DNA of 41,207 nt from Pseudomonadota bacterium (lineage in GTDB: Bacteria; Pseudomonadota; Alphaproteobacteria; Acetobacterales; Acetobacteraceae): contig JAKBBY010000006.1 of assembly GCA_021808315.1 (NCBI GenBank), positions 1-41,207 of the forward strand. Direction: 5' to 3'. The notes below the pieces were generated by a model. It searched no databases, had not been told where the DNA came from, and was given only the letters and a program-made list of their open reading frames with translations. The translations under genes and the position numbers were made by a program. Positions 18,197 through 30,073 of this stretch are shown one piece after another. The stretch's first letter is position 1. Each line of letters starts with the position of its first letter.

Positions 18197-20112
18197 TAAT
18201 GGGTAACATTATCTGGATTATCCCCGCTGCACCTTTGATTGGTTCGATATTATTAGGTCTGTTTGGTGCAAGGTGGTCAAACCGTTGGAGTGGTTTCATT
18301 GGAACGCTGAGTATCGTAATCTCGGCGTTATTATCGGTTGCCATCGCTGTTCATTGGTTCCAAGACCCTCCTGTCGATGAACATATGCGGATTATGCTTT
18401 GGCGCTGGATCAGCTTGCCCGAATATTCGAGCTACATAGAATTCTATCTTGATCCCGTATCTCTGATCATGATGCTGGTTATTTCCGTGATCGGCCTTCT
18501 GATCCATATTTTTTCGACCGAGTATATGGCGGGCGAGGCTGGATATAGCCGTTTTTTTGCTTATTTGAACTTATTTGTCGCCTCCATGCTATTGCTCGTT
18601 CTAGCCAACGATCTTTTGGTATTGTTCGTTGGATGGGAAGGTGTTGGCGTTTGTAGCTATTTGTTGGTTGGCTTCTGGTTCCATAAGGCCGCTAATGGTT
18701 ATGCTGCGCGTAAATCATTTGTGGTAACAAGGATTGCTGACGTGGCGATGCTTGTCGGCATTTTGCTGTTATCCAACGCGCTTGGGACCGTTTCGATCCA
18801 GCCGATGCTGGCGAAAGCAGCATTGCTCTGGCCCCATGGCGGTATCATGGCGGCAGCAGGGGCGGCATTATTGTTGATCGGCGGACTTGGTAAATCAGCG
18901 CAATTTCCGTTTCAAACATGGCTGCCGGATGCCATGGCAGGACCCACCCCTGTGAGCGCATTGATTCACGCAGCCACGATGGTGACGGCGGGCATGTATC
19001 TGGTGATTCGGTTGTATCCGCTGTTTGCTTTAGTCCCATCGGTTTTGACGGTGATCGCAGTTGGTGCCGTGATAACAATATTAACAGCGTCATTAACGGC
19101 GCTCGTGCAGCGTGATATCAAACGGGTATTGGCGTATTCAACGGTAGCCCAAATTGGTTACATGTTTTTAGCGCTTGGCGTTGGTGCTTGGTCAGCCGCA
19201 ATGTTTCATTTTCTGACCCATGCCGTATTCAAGGCTTTGTTATTTCTCTCCGCAGGCGCAATTGCAATGCGGCTGCATCACGAGCAGGATATTTTCCGGA
19301 TGGGGGGCTTGCGTCAAAAATTATCGGTTGTTTTCTGGGCGTTTCTGATTGGCAGTGCATCGCTTGCCGCATTGCCGGTGGTGAGTGCGGGCGCCTTTAG
19401 CAAAGAGATGATTCTTGCATCACTCTGGGAGTCGCCCGGGCTTGGAAAATGGCTCTGGTTGGCCGCATTGTTCGGCGCGGTTTTGACAGCGACCTATATT
19501 TTCCGCGTGGTGTTTTTGGTTTTTTTTGGCGAGGTCAAAACTGAGCCAACAGGGCATTATGGGGTGCGTATCGTTGTGCCGTTGGTTCTCTTAGCGATCG
19601 CGGCCAGCACCATTGGATGGCTTGAGATGCCGAAATTCATGGCGTCATCATCGGTGTTTTCGAGCTTTCTTGAACCGGTGCTCGGGCATCCGGCGACAGA
19701 GTCGACGCTGCCGCATTGGGTCACCGCGGCCGGATATATTGCACCACTTTTGGGCGTGGTGATCGGATTTGGTTTGTATCGCAGTGGTTATTGGGTGCGC
19801 ACCGCCGGGCCAGTGGGGCAGGGTAATGACGGGGGGCAGGCTGAAAGATCGATGGGTGAGGGCGTGCGACGGTTTATGCGGGCTGGCTTTGGTTTTGATT
19901 TTTTGTATGATCGATTGCTGGTCCAGCCGTTTTTGTGGCTGGTCAAGATCCTGCGCAATGATCCAATTGATGCGATATTTATGAGCGCCGCTGCCGCCGC
20001 GATGCGGTTTCACGGAGCACTCCGCCGCTCGCAAATTGGCCAGTTACGCCGCTACGCCGGTATGCTTGCCCTGGGCTCGATGGCGGTTATTGTTATCATG
20101 GTGTTCGCATGA
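18193..20112 (+). CDS. nuoL: NADH-quinone oxidoreductase subunit L (antiporter-like)
   Basis: The 639-residue protein is the distal proton-pumping subunit, slightly longer than E. coli NuoL (613). Motifs include LLVLFVGWEGVGVCSYLLVGFW with the helix-5 Glu, GKSAQFPFQTWLPDAMAGPTPVSALIHAATMVTAG with the helix-7 Lys, and QRDIKRVLAYSTVAQIGYMFLALG. The C-terminal part (FDFLYDRLLVQPF) is the end of the lateral amphipathic helix plus the final anchor. ATGs at 18193 and 18199 are both possible; the first gives the ATGA overlap seen elsewhere in this operon. Confidence 0.96.
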   Translation: MIMGNIIWIIPAAPLIGSILLGLFGARWSNRWSGFIGTLSIVISALLSVAIAVHWFQDPPVDEHMRIMLWRWISLPEYSSYIEFYLDPVSLIMMLVISVIGLLIHIFSTEYMAGEAGYSRFFAYLNLFVASMLLLVLANDLLVLFVGWEGVGVCSYLLVGFWFHKAANGYAARKSFVVTRIADVAMLVGILLLSNALGTVSIQPMLAKAALLWPHGGIMAAAGAALLLIGGLGKSAQFPFQTWLPDAMAGPTPVSALIHAATMVTAGMYLVIRLYPLFALVPSVLTVIAVGAVITILTASLTALVQRDIKRVLAYSTVAQIGYMFLALGVGAWSAAMFHFLTHAVFKALLFLSAGAIAMRLHHEQDIFRMGGLRQKLSVVFWAFLIGSASLAALPVVSAGAFSKEMILASLWESPGLGKWLWLAALFGAVLTATYIFRVVFLVFFGEVKTEPTGHYGVRIVVPLVLLAIAASTIGWLEMPKFMASSSVFSSFLEPVLGHPATESTLPHWVTAAGYIAPLLGVVIGFGLYRSGYWVRTAGPVGQGNDGGQAERSMGEGVRRFMRAGFGFDFLYDRLLVQPFLWLVKILRNDPIDAIFMSAAAAAMRFHGALRRSQIGQLRRYAGMLALGSMAVIVIMVFA

Positions 20113-21599
20113 TTTTAGTCTGGATCGCGCTGATCCCGATCATTGGTGGCATTGTGGTCTGGCCAGCGGGGCGCCTGCATCCGCTGGCGCCGCGCGTAAT
20201 TAGTCTGGCGATTTTGTTTGTCGATTTACTGTTGACCCTCAAGCTGATTGAGGCAGGGGGATCGGGCGCTTGGCTCGCGTCATTCTACGCGCCTTGGGTT
20301 CCCAGTCTTGGAATTGGCTTTCGGTTCAATATGGACGGATTAAGTTGGATTCTCGTTGTGCTGACCCAAATATTGGGGATCATCGCGGTTATTGTGTCAT
20401 GGAGTGACATCAAGGACAGGGTTGGCTTTTATCATGCCAATTTACTGTGGTCATTGGCGGGTTCGATTGGTGTTTTTATCGCACTTGATTTATTTTTATT
20501 TTTCTTCTTCTGGGAACTGATGCTGGTCCCGATGGTTTTTGTGATTGCAATTTGGGGTAATGAGAACCGTCGACGTGCCGCGATCAAGTTTTTTCTGTTC
20601 ACGCAAGGCAGTGGCTTATTGATGTTGGTGGCGATTTTGGCGCTGGTTTTCCTGCATCAGCAACAGGGCGGTATCTTGACCTTTAATGATGCCGCCCTGC
20701 TGGCAACTCAGCCTACGGGTCCTTTTGGAATTTTGGCAATGCTCGGGTTTTTTCTTGCATTTCTGGTGAAATTGCCTGCTTTTCCGGTGCATAGTTGGTT
20801 ACCGGATACGCACACCGAGGCGCCCACGGCTGGCTCGGTGATTTTGGCGAGTATTATGCTTAAAACGGCGGGATATGGCTTACTCCGCTTTGCTGTGCCG
20901 CTGTTCCTGGATGCCGCGCACCATATTGCGCCACTCGCGATGTGGCTCGGTGTTATCAGCATCTTCTACGGCGCCATTCTGGCGTATGGGCAGGCGGATC
21001 TCAAGAAGCTTATCGCTTATTCGAGTATCAGCCATATGGGATTTGTGCTCGTCGGTATCTACGCCTTTAACGCAATTGCGTGGCAAGGGGTGGTGATCCT
21101 GATGGTTGCCCATGGTGTTAGCACTGGGGCATTGTTCATTGCCGTGGGTGCAATTCAGAAGCGCTTACATACGCGGGATCTGGCGCAACTGGGGGGGGTA
21201 TGGACGGATCTGCCGCGTTTATCATCGTTCGGCACCTTCTTTGTGCTTGCATCGATGGGCCTACCGGGCCTTGGTAATTTTGTCGGCGAGTTTTTGATCT
21301 TGCGGGGAACCTATGCGGTCGCGCCGCTGGTTGCGGTGTTTGCGTCCATCGGGTTGATCCCAGCCGCGTTATATTCGCTGATTGCGATTCAGCGGGCTTT
21401 TCACGGCGAGGCCACAGTGCCGCGGCGTGTGTCGGATTTCGGCGCGCGCGATGTTAGTGTGATGATGGCCCTCGCGCTGGGGATTATTGTGATTGGGGTG
21501 TATCCCCAGCCGCTGCTCAATATCGGCGCACCCGCTTTGGGGAATTTAGTTCCAGCCAAGCAGGTTTCGGCTTTGCCGCAAAAGGGGCGTGGCGGATGA
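20109..21599 (+). CDS. nuoM: NADH-quinone oxidoreductase subunit M (antiporter-like)
   Basis: The 496-residue central antiporter-like subunit has the expected LFLFFFFWELMLVPMVFVIAIWG with the helix-5 Glu. It also has FLVKLPAFPVHSWLPDTHTEAPTAGSVILASIMLKTAGYGLLRF with the helix-7 Lys and ADLKKLIAYSSISHMGFVLVG with the helix-8 Lys. Length and order fit the family. ATGA overlaps join it to nuoL and nuoN. Confidence 0.96.
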   Translation: MILVWIALIPIIGGIVVWPAGRLHPLAPRVISLAILFVDLLLTLKLIEAGGSGAWLASFYAPWVPSLGIGFRFNMDGLSWILVVLTQILGIIAVIVSWSDIKDRVGFYHANLLWSLAGSIGVFIALDLFLFFFFWELMLVPMVFVIAIWGNENRRRAAIKFFLFTQGSGLLMLVAILALVFLHQQQGGILTFNDAALLATQPTGPFGILAMLGFFLAFLVKLPAFPVHSWLPDTHTEAPTAGSVILASIMLKTAGYGLLRFAVPLFLDAAHHIAPLAMWLGVISIFYGAILAYGQADLKKLIAYSSISHMGFVLVGIYAFNAIAWQGVVILMVAHGVSTGALFIAVGAIQKRLHTRDLAQLGGVWTDLPRLSSFGTFFVLASMGLPGLGNFVGEFLILRGTYAVAPLVAVFASIGLIPAALYSLIAIQRAFHGEATVPRRVSDFGARDVSVMMALALGIIVIGVYPQPLLNIGAPALGNLVPAKQVSALPQKGRGG

Positions 21600-23020
21600 T
21601 TGGATTAGTGAGTTTGATTCAGCCTGTCGCTCCCTTGTTCGTGATGACCCTCGCGACTGGGTCGGCACTCGCTGCAATCGCCATGCGCCGGTCATTTTTG
21701 ATCACGGTGTTGATCTGTTTGGTTGGGTTGATCGGCGCCTTATTGGCTCTGCCCTGGATGGCGCATAGCGCTGCCGTAGCACCCATGTTTGCCGATGGTG
21801 CCTTGTCGGTAGGCTTTGCTGGGGTTATTTTGCTGACGAGCATTTTGATTCTCGTGATCGCGGCATCCTATTGGCGGGATGCCACAGCGGAACCGCGGGA
21901 GGAATATCCGCTTTTGCTCCTGGTGGGCACGATTGGTGCGGTGACTGTCGCGTTGGGGATCAATTTCATCCCGTTGTTTATTGGGTTGGAAACATTGACC
22001 CTGGCGATGATTGGGATGATCGCCTATCCGCGTTGGCGGCCGGAGGCCTTGGAAGCGGCTCTGAAATATCTGGTACTTTCGGGAATGTCGTCGGCCTTGC
22101 TGTTGCTCGGCCTCGGTTTGGTCGATCTGGCCACTGGGCATCTCAGCTTAGCGGCAGTCCAACACGCGTCCGGCACCGCGATGCTGCTGCTACCAGCCTT
22201 GGGCCTGATTATTGTGGGCGCTGGATTCAAACTCTCGGTGGTGCCGTTCCATATCTGGGTGCCCGATGTCTATGCAGGCGCGCCGGCACCGAGTGCCGCC
22301 TTCCTCGCAACGATCCCTAAAATTGCCGTCATCGCGGTGGTGGCTCGCCTGCTATTCGCCGATGCGACCATACCGCCAACGCTCGGCTTGGCGATGACGA
22401 TCGCGGGCGTGGCCTCAATGCTTGTAGGGAATTTATTGGCGCTGCTACAACAAAACCTCAAGCGTATCCTGGGTTATTCATCGATCGCGCAGCTGGGGTA
22501 TGTCCTGGTTGCCTTGCTGGCGGCTGGAGCATTAGGCCGATCCGCGTTGTTGTTCTTCGTGGCGATGTATAGCGTGACAGTGATCGGCGCCTTCGGTGTT
22601 CTGAGTGCTCTCTCGGTGGCGGAGTCGGATCGGGACCAGGATCGCGTTGGGGATATTCGAGGCCTATTCTGGCGTCACCCGCTGATTGCGGGGATTTTAA
22701 CGCTTGCCTTGTTATCACTCGCGGGTATTCCGCCGGCCTTAGGCTTTATGGCCAAAATGTATGTGATGGCGGCGGGTGTTCACAGCCATTTGCGCGTATT
22801 AATCGCGACAATGGTGGTCAGTAGCGTAATTGGCTTGTTCTACTATTTGCGGGTGATCATCGCGATGACCCAAGCGCCAGATAGCGCGGATGCGCACGCC
22901 GAGGGTAGGCTATCCTTGCCCGGGAACGCAGCAATCGGGCTGATTGGTGCCGTGATCCTTGGGTTCGGCATCATGCCGCAGCCACTTCTGTCGTTGCTTA
23001 AGGCTGTCTTTCACAGCTGA
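21596..23020 (+). CDS. nuoN: NADH-quinone oxidoreductase subunit N (antiporter-like)
   Basis: The 474-residue third antiporter-like subunit closes the operon. Recognisable parts are IPLFIGLETLTLAMIGMIAYPRW with the helix-5 Glu, GFKLSVVPFHIWVPDVYAGAPAPSAAFLATIPKIA with the functional Lys, and QNLKRILGYSSIAQLGYVLVALLA. With nuoA to M it completes a 13-gene complex I set, with no extra gene inserted. The next gene downstream is convergent (hpsP), 73 bases away. Confidence 0.96.
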   Translation: MIGLVSLIQPVAPLFVMTLATGSALAAIAMRRSFLITVLICLVGLIGALLALPWMAHSAAVAPMFADGALSVGFAGVILLTSILILVIAASYWRDATAEPREEYPLLLLVGTIGAVTVALGINFIPLFIGLETLTLAMIGMIAYPRWRPEALEAALKYLVLSGMSSALLLLGLGLVDLATGHLSLAAVQHASGTAMLLLPALGLIIVGAGFKLSVVPFHIWVPDVYAGAPAPSAAFLATIPKIAVIAVVARLLFADATIPPTLGLAMTIAGVASMLVGNLLALLQQNLKRILGYSSIAQLGYVLVALLAAGALGRSALLFFVAMYSVTVIGAFGVLSALSVAESDRDQDRVGDIRGLFWRHPLIAGILTLALLSLAGIPPALGFMAKMYVMAAGVHSHLRVLIATMVVSSVIGLFYYLRVIIAMTQAPDSADAHAEGRLSLPGNAAIGLIGAVILGFGIMPQPLLSLLKAVFHS

Positions 23021-23049
23021 ACCTTTGGCCAACAGCTCAGCGATTGCCG

Positions 23050-23065
23050 CTTCAACGTGTTGAAG
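23050..23065. repeat. Palindrome between convergent nuoN and hpsP
   Basis: CTTCAACGTGTTGAAG is a perfect 7-bp inverted repeat around a GT centre in the 73-bp gap between the convergent nuoN and hpsP genes. It could form a short hairpin (six pairs, four-base loop) in transcripts from either side. No T-tract follows on either strand, so termination is unproven. Confidence 0.35.
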
Positions 23066-23093
23066 AAATTGAATTTGTTGTCGGTTCGGTCGA

Positions 23094-24089
23094 TCAAGGT
23101 TTGAGGATAATTTTTGCAGCGGCTAAATCACCATGATCGATCATCTGAAAAGCTTGGCTCCCCGCATTCAGAGGCATATGGTGGACCCAGCCAAGCTCTC
23201 CGAAGCCTTGTTTTGCCAACGTATCAACAACATCACGAAAATCGGTCTCTGTATAGCAGTAACTGCCGCGCACGGTAATTTCTTGCAGCGTCATTCGGCG
23301 AATATCAAATCCATCATGACCGGGTAAAAGCCCGATATGGATAATTTGGCCGCCGGGCACCACGAGGCGGCTCGCTGCTCTGCGCGTGGTGGCCGCGCCC
23401 ACCGCATCGATCACCAGATCAACCGATGAAGGTGGTGGCTCTTGAGCGGCGCCGGGATCATAAACCTGGATCAACGCCTCGGCGCTCGCGGTTTGGCGGC
23501 GTTGAGGATTTGTTTCACCAAGCCAGATATCATGGGCTCCAAAATTCCGCAAAACTAACGCCGCACCCAGTCCGATGGCGCCGCCACCCAGAACGCAGCA
23601 CCGTGCCAAGGGCAGGGGGCGTTGTAACCCCTCGATCCCGATCCGAACCGCATGCCATGACACGGCGAGCGGCTCGGCCAACGCGGCGACCGTAAAATCC
23701 ATATCATCTGGAATATCAATTAAATTGCGTTCTGGAACGGCAACATATTCAGCAAATGCACCGGGACGTGGCGGCATTGAGAGAATTTGACGTTGGCCGC
23801 ATAAATGACTCCGGCCCGCCCTGCAATAGGCACAGTGCCCGCAGGTGACGAGTGGATTTATGGCCACGCGCCGACCTTGATCTGGCCCGTTCGCGATGAT
23901 GCCAGCCGCTTCATGCCCTAACACCAGCGGTGCGGGTCGGCGTTCGTCATGGCCGTGATAGGCGTGCATGTCGGAGCCGCAGATTCCAACGGCTGCGACT
24001 TTAATCAACGTGTCACCATGGCCCGACGATGGCATCGCTACGTCGCGATAGGCAAGCTCATGTGGTGCGATGTATATTAAGGCCTTCAT
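23094..24089 (-). CDS. hpsP: Zinc-dependent alcohol dehydrogenase, probable DHPS 2-dehydrogenase
   Basis: The 331-residue medium-chain dehydrogenase has the catalytic zinc region GICGSDMHAYHGHDE with GHEAAG, and the four structural-zinc Cys in CGHCAYCRAGRSHLC. A Rossmann glycine motif follows (CCVLGGGAIGLGAALVL). By sequence alone it could be a threonine- or sorbitol-type dehydrogenase. It is the last gene of a run that matches the hpsU-N-O-P cluster known for DHPS degradation in Cupriavidus pinatubonensis. There HpsO and HpsP are proposed to interconvert DHPS stereoisomers through a keto intermediate. It follows hpsO by eight bases. The HpsP assignment depends mainly on this context. Confidence 0.7.
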   Translation of the reverse strand: MKALIYIAPHELAYRDVAMPSSGHGDTLIKVAAVGICGSDMHAYHGHDERRPAPLVLGHEAAGIIANGPDQGRRVAINPLVTCGHCAYCRAGRSHLCGQRQILSMPPRPGAFAEYVAVPERNLIDIPDDMDFTVAALAEPLAVSWHAVRIGIEGLQRPLPLARCCVLGGGAIGLGAALVLRNFGAHDIWLGETNPQRRQTASAEALIQVYDPGAAQEPPPSSVDLVIDAVGAATTRRAASRLVVPGGQIIHIGLLPGHDGFDIRRMTLQEITVRGSYCYTETDFRDVVDTLAKQGFGELGWVHHMPLNAGSQAFQMIDHGDLAAAKIILKP

Positions 24090-24097
24090 CCATCATC

Positions 24098-24862
24098 CTA
24101 TTTGGCGGTGTATCCGCCATCAACGAATAAAGTTTGGCCGGTGATATAGGCGGAAGCCTCAGAAGCGAGGAATATCGCGGCGCCAAATAAGTCCGGCATC
24201 GTGCCATTGCGTCCAATTGCCGTGCGGCGTGCGTTCTCAGTGCGTTGGGCCTCGTCGCGAAAGACCGCCTCGGTCAATGCGGTTCGAAAAAATCCCGGTG
24301 AAATCGCATTGCACGTGATGCCCTCCGGCGACCAGCGCTCGGCAATGGCGCGCGTTAGTTGAATGACGCCACCTTTGGCCGCACCATAGGGCGCAGAGTT
24401 TGGAAAAGCTCGGACTGTCTGTAATGAGCCAAGCATAATCACCCGCCCGTATCGTCGGCGTGCCATCGCGGGTGCCAAGCGTTGCACCAGCCGAAATGGC
24501 GCCCGCAGATGAACCGCCATATGCAGATCGAACGCGTCAAGCGAGACGGCCTCGAACGGCTGACGAAGATTGATCCCGGCTGCATTGACCAAAATATCAA
24601 CCGGATCGTCCAGCCTATCAACGATATCGTCTGGCCCGTCTCTGGTCGCGAGATCGCCAGCGATAAGGTGCGCCTCAATCCCTTGATCCGTCAAACTTTG
24701 CGCTGCCTGCTCGAGTTCGGTGCGGCGGCGCGCAGCGAGGATAACCCGAGCGCCCTGCCGCCCCAGCGCTTCAGCGATGCCAAGCCCGATACCGGAATTG
24801 CCGCCGGTGATGAGGGCGGTTCGTCCATCGAGCGTGAAAAGATGATCCAATCGATGGGTCAT
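24098..24862 (-). CDS. hpsO: Short-chain dehydrogenase, probable DHPS 2-dehydrogenase
   Basis: This 254-residue classical SDR has the cofactor motif TGGNSGIGLGIAE, then NAAG, and the catalytic Ser (LGSLQT), Tyr and Lys (YGAAKGG). It ends with the usual SAYITGQTLFVDGGYTAK. Arg-rich AARRR after the second strand suggests that NADP use is possible, but HpsO-type enzymes are described as NAD-linked, so I leave the cofactor open. It lies three bases after hpsN and eight before hpsP, in the same order as the described hps cluster. Context supports oxidation of the 2-hydroxyl of DHPS as one half of the racemising pair with HpsP. Other SDR substrates cannot be excluded from sequence alone. Confidence 0.72.
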   Translation of the reverse strand: MTHRLDHLFTLDGRTALITGGNSGIGLGIAEALGRQGARVILAARRRTELEQAAQSLTDQGIEAHLIAGDLATRDGPDDIVDRLDDPVDILVNAAGINLRQPFEAVSLDAFDLHMAVHLRAPFRLVQRLAPAMARRRYGRVIMLGSLQTVRAFPNSAPYGAAKGGVIQLTRAIAERWSPEGITCNAISPGFFRTALTEAVFRDEAQRTENARRTAIGRNGTMPDLFGAAIFLASEASAYITGQTLFVDGGYTAK

Positions 24863-24865
24863 GGC

Positions 24866-27596
<2,731 letters not shown>

Positions 27597-27673
27597 GGTC
27601 CCTCGCATGGTTTATGGTTGGTAGCCATTTGACCGGTGCCTCAATTGGATGAGGTCAACCGCACCTAAAGCGA

Positions 27674-27689
27674 TATCTTATATAAGAAT
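27674..27689 (-). promoter_or_regulatory. Candidate HpsR operator upstream of hpsU
   Basis: On the minus strand the sequence is ATTCTTATATAAGATA. It contains the perfect 12-bp palindrome TCTTATATAAGA (27676-27687). It matches the element before suyA in 15 of 16 positions and lies about 80 bp upstream of the hpsU ATG. A TTGACG follows at 27693-27698, as a TTGACA does at suyA. HutC-subfamily GntR proteins generally bind short AT-centred palindromes, which fits. Confidence 0.6.
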
Positions 27690-27761
27690 AAGCGTCAATA
27701 CTTATGATGCTTGAGGAACCCAATATCTGTTGTCGTTTGCCAGTTCTGATTATTCTGATCT

Positions 27762-27777
27762 CTTGGTGCGCGCCAAG
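27762..27777. repeat. Palindrome in the hpsU upstream region
   Basis: CTTGGTGCGCGCCAAG is a 16-bp inverted repeat with a single T/G mismatch in 8-bp arms. It lies about 165 bp upstream of hpsU. No T-tract follows on either strand, so it is more likely a protein site or a chance palindrome than a terminator. Confidence 0.35.
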
Positions 27778-27950
27778 GTTGTGCAAGACATTAGTGCGCA
27801 GGGAAAATTAAGTGTTTAGCTCAAAGCAATATTCATATAACAATATGCCATCTGACTGGCTAATTTTCAGGATCCACGCGCAGCCAGCTCAACCCAATTA
27901 TCGATGAAACCCGAACCGCATGAACAGGCCTGCAGCGACCCCAATTCATG

Positions 27951-27983
27951 AAAAAAGATTCGGGCTGGCACCGGCCTTCGCCC
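27951..27983 (-). terminator. Possible intrinsic terminator of suyAB-hpsR
   Basis: On the minus strand, about 20 bases after the hpsR stop, GGGC and GCCC can pair as the outer stem, with an inner GGC/GCC stem and a CGGT loop. Four bases later a run of six T follows (27956 down to 27951). The stem is imperfect, but the layout fits a rho-independent terminator at the end of suyA-suyB-hpsR. Confidence 0.4.
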
Positions 27984-28003
27984 ATGCGGTATCGCGAAAT
28001 GGA

Positions 28004-28747
28004 TCAATTCAACTCGGCTGCATAGCGAAATAGATCGCTCCGGCAGCGTGAAATTCGCAGTTCAACGGCCACCTTACTTACATCCCGTGCGACGCGGGTA
28101 ATCTCCAGCAACGGCGCACCTGGATCGATTTGCAAAACTTTCGCATCCTCGGTCGTGGCGATGACCGCGCCAACCCGCTCACTGGCATGCGCAATCGTAA
28201 TGCCGTAGCGTTCCTGATAGATCACATACATTTCATCGATCATCTCGCTGCCAATCTCAAGGCGCAGATCCGGCATCAACGACGCTGGCGTATAAATGCT
28301 CTCAAAAATAGCGGGCACAGCCTTCAAGCGCCGCATGCGGGTCACATAATGCAGCGATGTGCCGGGTTCCACGTCGAGCAGCTTTGCCAATTTTCGTGTC
28401 GCACTCACCGTCTTTTGGCTGAGCGCCTCACTCCACGGTTCGGGCCGTTCGCCATTGAGGTCCACAATGTGAAAAAAATGGAACAAGGCCCGCTCGCGTG
28501 TATGGCGTGCGACATAGGTGCCAAGCCCCTGGCGGCGCACGATCAACCGTTCCGCCTCAATCGCAATCAGCGCCTTGCGCACCGTCCCCTGGCTCACTTT
28601 GAATTGTGCTGCCAGTTGAAATTCATTGGGGATCAGCGATCCGGGCTTCCATTCGCCCGAGGCAATTCGCCGCGTGATCATTGATTTTACCCGCGCATAA
28701 AGCGGTTGGTAGCTGGCTGTCGATTGATCGTCCCGCTCGTTGTCCAT
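28004..28747 (-). CDS. hpsR: GntR/HutC-family regulator, probable HpsR
   Basis: The 247-residue protein has an N-terminal winged helix-turn-helix at about residues 15-80. It shows the GntR pattern LYARVKSMITRRIASGEW, PNEFQLAAQFKVSQGTVRKAL and VRRQGLGTYVA. A UTRA ligand-binding domain follows at about residues 95-240, with EPGTSLHYVTRMRRLK. This is the HutC subfamily, usually effector-released repressors. It lies between suyB and hpsU in the same direction, so the ligand is probably DHPS or sulfolactate. The 16-bp palindromic element before both suyA and hpsU is its likely site. The ATG at 28747 was chosen over 28786 because the HTH follows at the usual distance. A role in hut control cannot be excluded, since HutC belongs to the same subfamily. 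Confidence 0.8.
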   Translation of the reverse strand: MDNERDDQSTASYQPLYARVKSMITRRIASGEWKPGSLIPNEFQLAAQFKVSQGTVRKALIAIEAERLIVRRQGLGTYVARHTRERALFHFFHIVDLNGERPEPWSEALSQKTVSATRKLAKLLDVEPGTSLHYVTRMRRLKAVPAIFESIYTPASLMPDLRLEIGSEMIDEMYVIYQERYGITIAHASERVGAVIATTEDAKVLQIDPGAPLLEITRVARDVSKVAVELRISRCRSDLFRYAAELN

Positions 28748-28887
28748 GAAGCTCTGGCTCCAGATTGCACTGCCTCTAAATGACAACAGAATGCCGTCAC
28801 GTCAAAATGAGCCGTTTTATCGTCGCCTTGAACCTCATACCCGCCGCAGCGTGTGGCGCCTCAATCGCCCGAATGCCATCATTCTGT

Positions 28888-30057
28888 TCAAGCGCTACGA
28901 TATAGTTTGGTCATGACGAACTCGCGATGGCCGAGGGCTTCGGCGGCGGTGAGGCGTCCATTGGCGGTGCGCGCGATCATCGCGATGAGCGCATCGCCCG
29001 CTTGATCGATGGTCATTTCACGGCGCAAAATGCCAGAGACATCAAGATCGACATGCTCACTCATCGTGCGCACGGTGCGCGGATTGCCGGTAATTTTGAT
29101 AACGGGCACAATCGGATTGCCGATCACATTGCCCTGGCCGGTTGGAAATGTATGGATCACATAACCTGCCGCCGCCATCAGCGTGACGCATTCTGCGGCT
29201 GCCGATGAGGTGTCCATGTAATAGAGCCCCGGCCCCTTCGCCGGCGCTTCCGCAGGCTCCAGCGCGTCCAGAAACGTGCTGTTATGCCCGATTTTCTCAA
29301 GGTTCCCGAGCGCCTTTTCCTCGATCGTGGTCAGACCACCCTCGATATTGCCCTTGGTTGGCTGGCTATCGGATAGATCATCGGTTTTGTGCGCCTCAAT
29401 CACATCGTCTTGATAGGCTTTCCACATCTGATACCATTTATCGGCAATCTCTGGCGTTGCCGCGCGCGCCTTGCAAAGATGCTCGCCGCCGGTGATTTCG
29501 GAGGTTTCACCGAACACGCCGTAAATACCCTGCGGGATCCATTTGTCATACATATTGCCAACTGTGGGGCACGAAGCGAGCCCCGTTGTGGTATCGCTCT
29601 CCCCGCATTTCGTGGACACCCATAAATCGCTGATTTTGATCGGCTCACGCGGCAGTTCTGAAGCCCATTGCACAAACTCCTTCGCCTTGCGCGATGCGGC
29701 GGCGATGGTGTTGATATCGCCGTGCTGCTCAATCCAGAAACCTTCGACGGGCTTGCCGGTTTTGCGTATGCCCTCGACCACGCGTCCAGTCCATTGCGGC
29801 TCAATGCCAATAACAATGACCGCAGCCACATTCGGATTACTACCCGTGCCGATCAAGGTTCGAAAGTGCAAATCCAAATCGGCGCCGAATTGCAAACGCC
29901 CATAGGCGTGCGGAATGGCGAGCGCGCCCTTCACATTATGGGCCACAGCCTCGCACGCCGCGTTCGATAGGTCATCCAGCGGCAGGATGACAATTTGATT
30001 GCGCACACCAACCCGGCCATTCTCACGACGCCAACCGGTCATCTTCGGATCTGCCAT
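28888..30057 (-). CDS. suyB: (2R)-sulfolactate sulfo-lyase, large subunit
   Basis: The 389-residue protein belongs to the UxaA (altronate/galactarate dehydratase) C-terminal family. Conserved parts are [18 protein letters not shown], the Cys-containing [21 protein letters not shown], and [21 protein letters not shown] near the C-terminus. Separation from its small subunit, with the two genes adjacent, is the SuyA/SuyB arrangement. The hps genes next to it support sulfolactate rather than altronate as the substrate. The SuyAB reaction splits (R)-sulfolactate into pyruvate and sulfite. The ATG at 30057 is preceded by GAGGAG; an open frame up to 30159 runs into suyA and is not needed. hpsR follows after about 140 bases. 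Confidence 0.88.
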   Translation of the reverse strand: MADPKMTGWRRENGRVGVRNQIVILPLDDLSNAACEAVAHNVKGALAIPHAYGRLQFGADLDLHFRTLIGTGSNPNVAAVIVIGIEPQWTGRVVEGIRKTGKPVEGFWIEQHGDINTIAAASRKAKEFVQWASELPREPIKISDLWVSTKCGESDTTTGLASCPTVGNMYDKWIPQGIYGVFGETSEITGGEHLCKARAATPEIADKWYQMWKAYQDDVIEAHKTDDLSDSQPTKGNIEGGLTTIEEKALGNLEKIGHNSTFLDALEPAEAPAKGPGLYYMDTSSAAAECVTLMAAAGYVIHTFPTGQGNVIGNPIVPVIKITGNPRTVRTMSEHVDLDVSGILRREMTIDQAGDALIAMIARTANGRLTAAEALGHREFVMTKLYRSA

Positions 30058-30073
30058 TGACTTTACTCCTCGT

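Larger units (their letters stand above)
27597..28003. promoter_or_regulatory. hpsR-hpsU intergenic region
   Basis: These 407 bases separate the hpsR stop from hpsU and contain no gene I can support. From the hpsU side they hold the shared 16-bp element (27674-27689) with a -35-like TTGACG on the minus strand (27693-27698). Next come a near-perfect palindrome at 27762-27777, an AT-rich stretch with CAATAT repeats at about 27825-27850, and a possible terminator for hpsR at 27951-27983. hpsU therefore probably has its own promoter. Confidence 0.5.

Noticed and set aside
23021-23093. Intrinsic terminator for nuo or hps
   Set aside because: The palindrome has a small loop and no following T-tract on either strand, so I list it only as a repeat.
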